Below are positions 36,001 through 42,000 of a DNA stretch of 64,000 nt, one piece after another. The position numbers were made by a program, and so were the translations under genes. Origin of the DNA: Lophius americanus. Lineage: Eukaryota > Chordata > Actinopteri > Lophiiformes > Lophiidae. The notes below the pieces were generated by a model. That model did no database searches, was not told where the DNA came from, and saw only the letters and a program-made list of their open reading frames with translations. Within the stretch, counting starts at the first letter, position 1. Each line of letters begins with the position of its first letter. The DNA is taken from the NCBI GenBank assembly GCA_037951165.1, contig JBBDHG010000097.1:4592001-4656000 (forward strand). Direction: 5' to 3'.

Positions 36001-39000
36001 AGCAGATCGAACCCACACACAGTTTGCTGAAACCACACAGAGAAGTTGAACCAAATGCGAGTAGAAAAATATTTTTAAACACAAAAAAACTTACCAGTTC
36101 CCAAAAGAATACAATAATATACATTTGCAATCTACTGTTTGCAGCATTTTGTCTATATATGAATAACAAATTGTGATACAAATAAAACACAGATTTGATT
36201 TTATGTTTTATTAAAACAGTACATTTCTGTAGGTTATATTGAGAACAATGATTTTACAGCCCACTAAATGTCAAACTGTAGATGTATGACAGTAACAGGT
36301 TTGTGTTTGGGGTCTTCAGTACCACTGCAAGTAACTGTAATTATTAATGGAATATTCTCTTTGGCCTCATAGGCTTTAAACAACTTGCATTTTGTCGACT
36401 GAAGACTGAGATGCTGTTTAATACAGACCATAATAATAATAATAATAATAAGTATAATAATTATATAACCTTTATTTATCAAATTCAGCTATTCACCATT
36501 CAACATAGTGAAATAATGTTTCTACATTTGACCCATCACTGAGGAGCAGTGGGCCCCTCTGAAGAACCTGTGGAGCAGATTTGGGTTCAGTGTCTTGCTT
36601 AAGGACCCTACCACCTGCAGGCTGTTGGGATTGAACCATCGACCGGATGATCTTTGATTGGCAGATGGCTGCTCCGCCCATTGAGGTACAGTGGATGCAT
36701 TTACAATACGAACAACATATGAATTATTGATTTTTCTCTTCATCATCCTTCAGCCTAATTTGTTTTGTGGTAGACCACTGTGTTTTTTTTCATTCACTCA
36801 TCCATAACAAGCTACTTATGTAAAGGAGTAAGCCTAAGAGACCTTTTCAATATGCTTACCGTTAACCAACAGTGCTGCATAATATGAATAATTCTAATGG
36901 TAGCAGTTTTAAGAAAGAAAAAAAAAAGACTTCTGGCAGCTTCCCTTTATCAGGCAAATTTGTGAAAGGAAATATCAAACATGGTACTTTGAGTCTTCTG
37001 GGGCTCCACTGCCATCTGTATTCATGAATATCCGGTTAAAAATAATCACTGCCAACTCTAAAATGGGTTAGTCGAGCTTATAGCGAAAAGACTTAATGCG
37101 CTGTTATTCATGATGGCTACAAATGGACTACTACACACTTAAACTATACAGCAGAGTTTTATACTGCTCGGTAGTGCTGCCTCGGGCAGCACTACAAAAG
37201 GACAAGATAAGAAACTCACCGCCCTTATCTAAAATTAAAAAAATAAATAAAACAAAAAGATGAATTCTGCAATCTCAAACTTGGATATTTACTTTATTTA
37301 TTTCACTACATCCTCTTTATGACAAAACAGAAGTTTACCTTGAAGGCCAGGCAGACCTTCCGAGCCACCAGTTTCTCCATGGAGGTCAGCATGACAGGGT
37401 AACGGATCTCCTTCCCCTCACAGTCCCTCTCCACCTTTCCATCCAGGGCAGGGGATTTCCGGGCTTCTGCATGGGCGTAGTCTGGACCCACTGTGTAGAC
37501 CTGAGATGGCCAGAAACGCCACATACATATGATACAACGAACAACGTCTTAGAGCACGTGGTAATGACTTTTTTTTTCGTTCAGTCTAATAAACATCCCC
37601 ATCAATGGTCAAGCAAGCCGGCACAGTACCTTCACATCGGTCCCATCTGTGGGCATGAACTCCTCATATATGTAGGAGCCAGTCTTCCGCACACTGGTTT
37701 CAGGAGAGTACACACTGCTACGACTCCCAATCTACAGCGAAGGCAGAGAGACAAAGAGGAGGAACTCAAACACATCTGGTACCAGGAAAATTAAAACCTT
37801 ATGTAATCTCATTACTCATTCTTACATCTCTATTATGTCCTATCGGCGCTTTGTGTCAATAAGGTCAAACTGTATTGTTCAACAAACCCATTCCAAAAGA
37901 GCAAACAAATTTAACCTCACTCTCAGTAAGACAACCTGCCCATATTCTTTGTGTAAGTAAATCTATTAAGTAACAATGAGTGCCAATGAAAAATACCGAT
38001 GATTACTGTTCCTGCGTTGCTAAGGAGACCGCTACCTTTCTGAAGAGTCTCTGGCTGCCCCCTCCTGCAGATGTTGGGTAGTAGATGTAGACGTTGTGGT
38101 CCTCGGCACACACAGGTTTCTCCACAAAGGGTTTAGGGAACACCTCCCCGTTCACTTCAACGTGATCCTCCCCCTCCACCAGGTTACATTCTGCACAGGG
38201 GGAGACTTTGGTTAAGAATTGTTCTCACGGTGAAACTTTAAAAATGATCTTATCAGAATGTGTCAATGATGCTAGAGGCTGAGGAAGTAAGTTTAAATAT
38301 TGACCAAATATAAAAATAAATATCCCTGCTGATCCAGGGTTTTTCAGGTATAGAGTTTGTCAACATATATAGAGGGTCTGTACATAGAAAGGTATTAAGA
38401 GCTCGTACTCACCATCAGGATTGTCGGGGTCTCGGTTTAACACAGCATAACGAGGTAGTTCTATGCCCTCTTCCCGCAGGATCCGATACACTTCTCTCCT
38501 GATAGGGAAACAAATACCAATTACTTCAGAAGAGATAATTGTAGTGACTCTGTGAATATGTTTTTAAAAAAGTTATAAATAGAAAACCTTCTCATCTGGA
38601 GGGTAAAGGTGCTTAACTTAAAAGTTGGAGAGGGTGAAGGTAACCAGTAAATTCAAATGGGACAAGAAGAGACATAAAGTCAGGTAGATTGACCGGGTAC
38701 GATCGGATCATGTTACTCGAAATGGAGGTAGGATTAAGAAATACTCAAGTCAGTGTCTTTAGAATGTTAAGCTACCCAAAAGAAGCCAACAGACGGCATC
38801 AGCCTCTCCTCTCAGCCATTGATTCTCATAATCACTGAACTGTATATTTGGACAGCATTTTTTTAAACCTACATAATAACTAACTAGGGTGATATTTGAC
38901 CTCAACCATGTGCGTGTGTGTGTGTGTGCGTGCGTGTGTGTGTGTGTCCCTGTTCAAACAGTACCTGTCCTGTATGAAATACTGCATGTTCAGGTCATTG

Positions 39001-42000
39001 ATGAGCAGAGGATTCCTGAGATTGGCGTACTCTACCGCTTTGTCCAAAGGGAAACCTGAAAAATGTGACAGGGTTAAATACAAGTATGACCTCGCAATCT
39101 TATGCCTCTTAACAAAACTAGTAGTATAAAATACGTAGTTCCCTTAATATGTCAATAAAAAGGTAAGTACGTAGTTCCCTTAATATGTCAATAAATAGGT
39201 AAGAAGTATATCAATCTACCCATCTGACCCAGACTAAAATTACTTTCATTAAATGTCTCTAATCCCACAATTCTTTTCATCGCTCACTGAGACTTTCCCA
39301 TGAACCGGTGCTCAAGTCATATTTAGTGCTGGAGAATTCCATCTGTTTTCCCAGCCATCTTTTTCTTAACCACAACTGTAAAGAAAGATAAGGGAGTGTA
39401 TTTTTCTTTGTTGTCTATTATTTGTGATTCAAAATATTTAGGTATTTTATTCTGTTAAAAAAACAAGTTCATGTCAACAGATCAGGCCTGATGACACTAA
39501 AGGACAAGCAGGTGGAGTTAAACCCTCTTGAAAAGTGGAAGATAAATCTGGTGTGGAACTGCGGCTGGCACTGATGTTTGGACCAGATTCTGGTACTGGT
39601 AGGGTTTAAAGATACGATCTTCCAAACCCCTCAATTTTTTTGTTGTCCATCAGTTTCAGACTGATCATACGTGGAATCACCAGAGCAAATGAAAGAGACG
39701 TTACAAAGCAGCTAACGTTGTCGTCATGCAACATTTGAACCTTTTCTGCTATCGATGGCTAGCATAGCACAGTTGTTAAGATATAACAGCGACAGTTAAA
39801 ATCTCACTGTCTGCTCTTTCTGAGGGAAAAACGGCCTTTATAAATGCATCATCCCAACCACTTCCTCACCACATTTGTTTCTTCTGGCGCTTTGTTTTTG
39901 TCACAGATTTGCAACAGCAACACTTTTATGTTACACAGCTGCTCCTTGAGAGATCACGTGACGTGGTGGACTCAATTATTCCTCAGTCACAGGAAACTCA
40001 TAAATCCTGCAGTGTGTGATGTCCTGTTGTTACTATTATTAGTAGTAGTGGTATTGTAATCTTGTTGTGTATTTGTAAGATTTGAGAGAAGATAATCTGT
40101 GGAGAATCTCTTACTTTGGGAAATGAAACCTGATTTCATAATCATGTGGATTTTAAAAACTCTTCGGCTTTAGTATAACTACAAAACCTCTCTTAAAGTC
40201 CATATTTCCCCTCCACCTTCCTGTCGACATTTTTTTCCTTATGAAACAACAAGTTTGTAAATACCTTTTGAGTGGAAGGAGATTAGACAGTCGCACAGGG
40301 GCCACTTCTCCACAGGCTCCTCCAGGATCACTTCCTCTGGAAAGATGACCATGTTGATGTAGTCAAACTTACAAAGGCGCTCCAGGATCTGAGTCATGGG
40401 CTTGGACTTGGACTTCTTCATCATGGCACATATGCCGACCACAATCTGTCGCTCTGATGGCTGGTGAAGAAGACGGGAAAAAAGTTAGACAAAAGGAACT
40501 GATGAAAATGTGCATGGAGAGAAAAATACAGCCCTGAAATCCTGCATTAATAGATTTTGTATGTTTTTCAATCAGGGAAGCCTTGAACAACAAAGATTAT
40601 CAAAAATATATATAATACAAATATAATAATGATCTTGGATGGATTTTAAATATTGAAATATTTATAATAATATAATAAAATGTCAGATTTTTGAATATTG
40701 TGATGGAAAAAAACGTTTATTCTGTTCTGTTTATATCACAATAATATTTCTTGATCGCATTATATGACCTAAAATTCCAACAGTGACCCCTACACTACAA
40801 TCATTAACCAGCAGGGTTGAAGGCTTGTTGCCATCTAATGCTATGATCTGTGTAATATGCTAACTTTAGGACCCTTCATGGGCTATTTTACAAATCTCAC
40901 AACTTAAAAATGGAACTATTAGAATTGTGAGATGGGCTGTGAGCTGAATGAGCTTGAGATGTTGCGATCATGAAGTTTCAGCTAATAAATAATTTACATT
41001 TTCAATTTAATAATCATTTTCCTATTTTATCGTATACATTTGATCACAACGTAATAATAATTGAAGACAAAGAGCCATACATTAGTTGTTATCTTTACAC
41101 ATCGACTTTCGCCCGAGAGCCTTAATACCCGATCACCCCTATTAAACAGTTGGAGGGTTAAAGGTTGATTGATATCTCTACTGATAGAAAAATAAGTGCA
41201 TCCACATGGTCTGACTAATGAGCACCTGTCACACATCAGAGACCGATGTGGAAAAAAGTGATAAATTTGCGATTAGATGATTATACAATAATGGTGACAG
41301 GCCGTATCTCACCTACAGAAAGCTATTAAAGTTGAAAACAATAAAAATGTAGAGTGGAGTCTGAGATGTCTTGAGGTTGGACCTGCAGATACAAACAACT
41401 TCTAAATTGATGTTTATTAAATGTTCTGCACATGTATATGAATCCCTACTTTTTTTTTAATCCCTTAAGAATAACCAGCACTTAAAGTAAACTATGTCTC
41501 TCTCTGGATCAGAGCACATGTTAGTACCTACAATCTGGTTTCTCAGAGCATACAGATGCTTATATTCATTTTGACACCCAGTGGTAGTGGAGCATGACCC
41601 AAGAATAAGATTTTGTTATTTATTCATGCATCAAATTGCAGTTTGCAGTGAGTAGTGACCTTTAAACCCTAATAATGATCCTAATGTGGGTATAAACTTC
41701 AAGATTTGAAAATACAGAGAGCTGTATACTGTTTCTTTATAATTATCATCAGATCATTGATTCATTGCCTGAACGCTGTAAAATGTCATATTTACTTACT
41801 ACAAGTAGGAAAAAATGCATTGAAAAAGGCCAAAACTTTCTTTTTTTGGAAAAATGCATTTTGTTCTTTTTATGTAGAGCAGGCCTGGGGCTACTTTTAA
41901 ACGTTCTATTCCTCCAGTCAGGAAACAAGCTACATTGATTGATGAGTATGCACAATATCTCTCTCTCTGCCTGTGAAAAAATACAAGGATAAACAAAACG

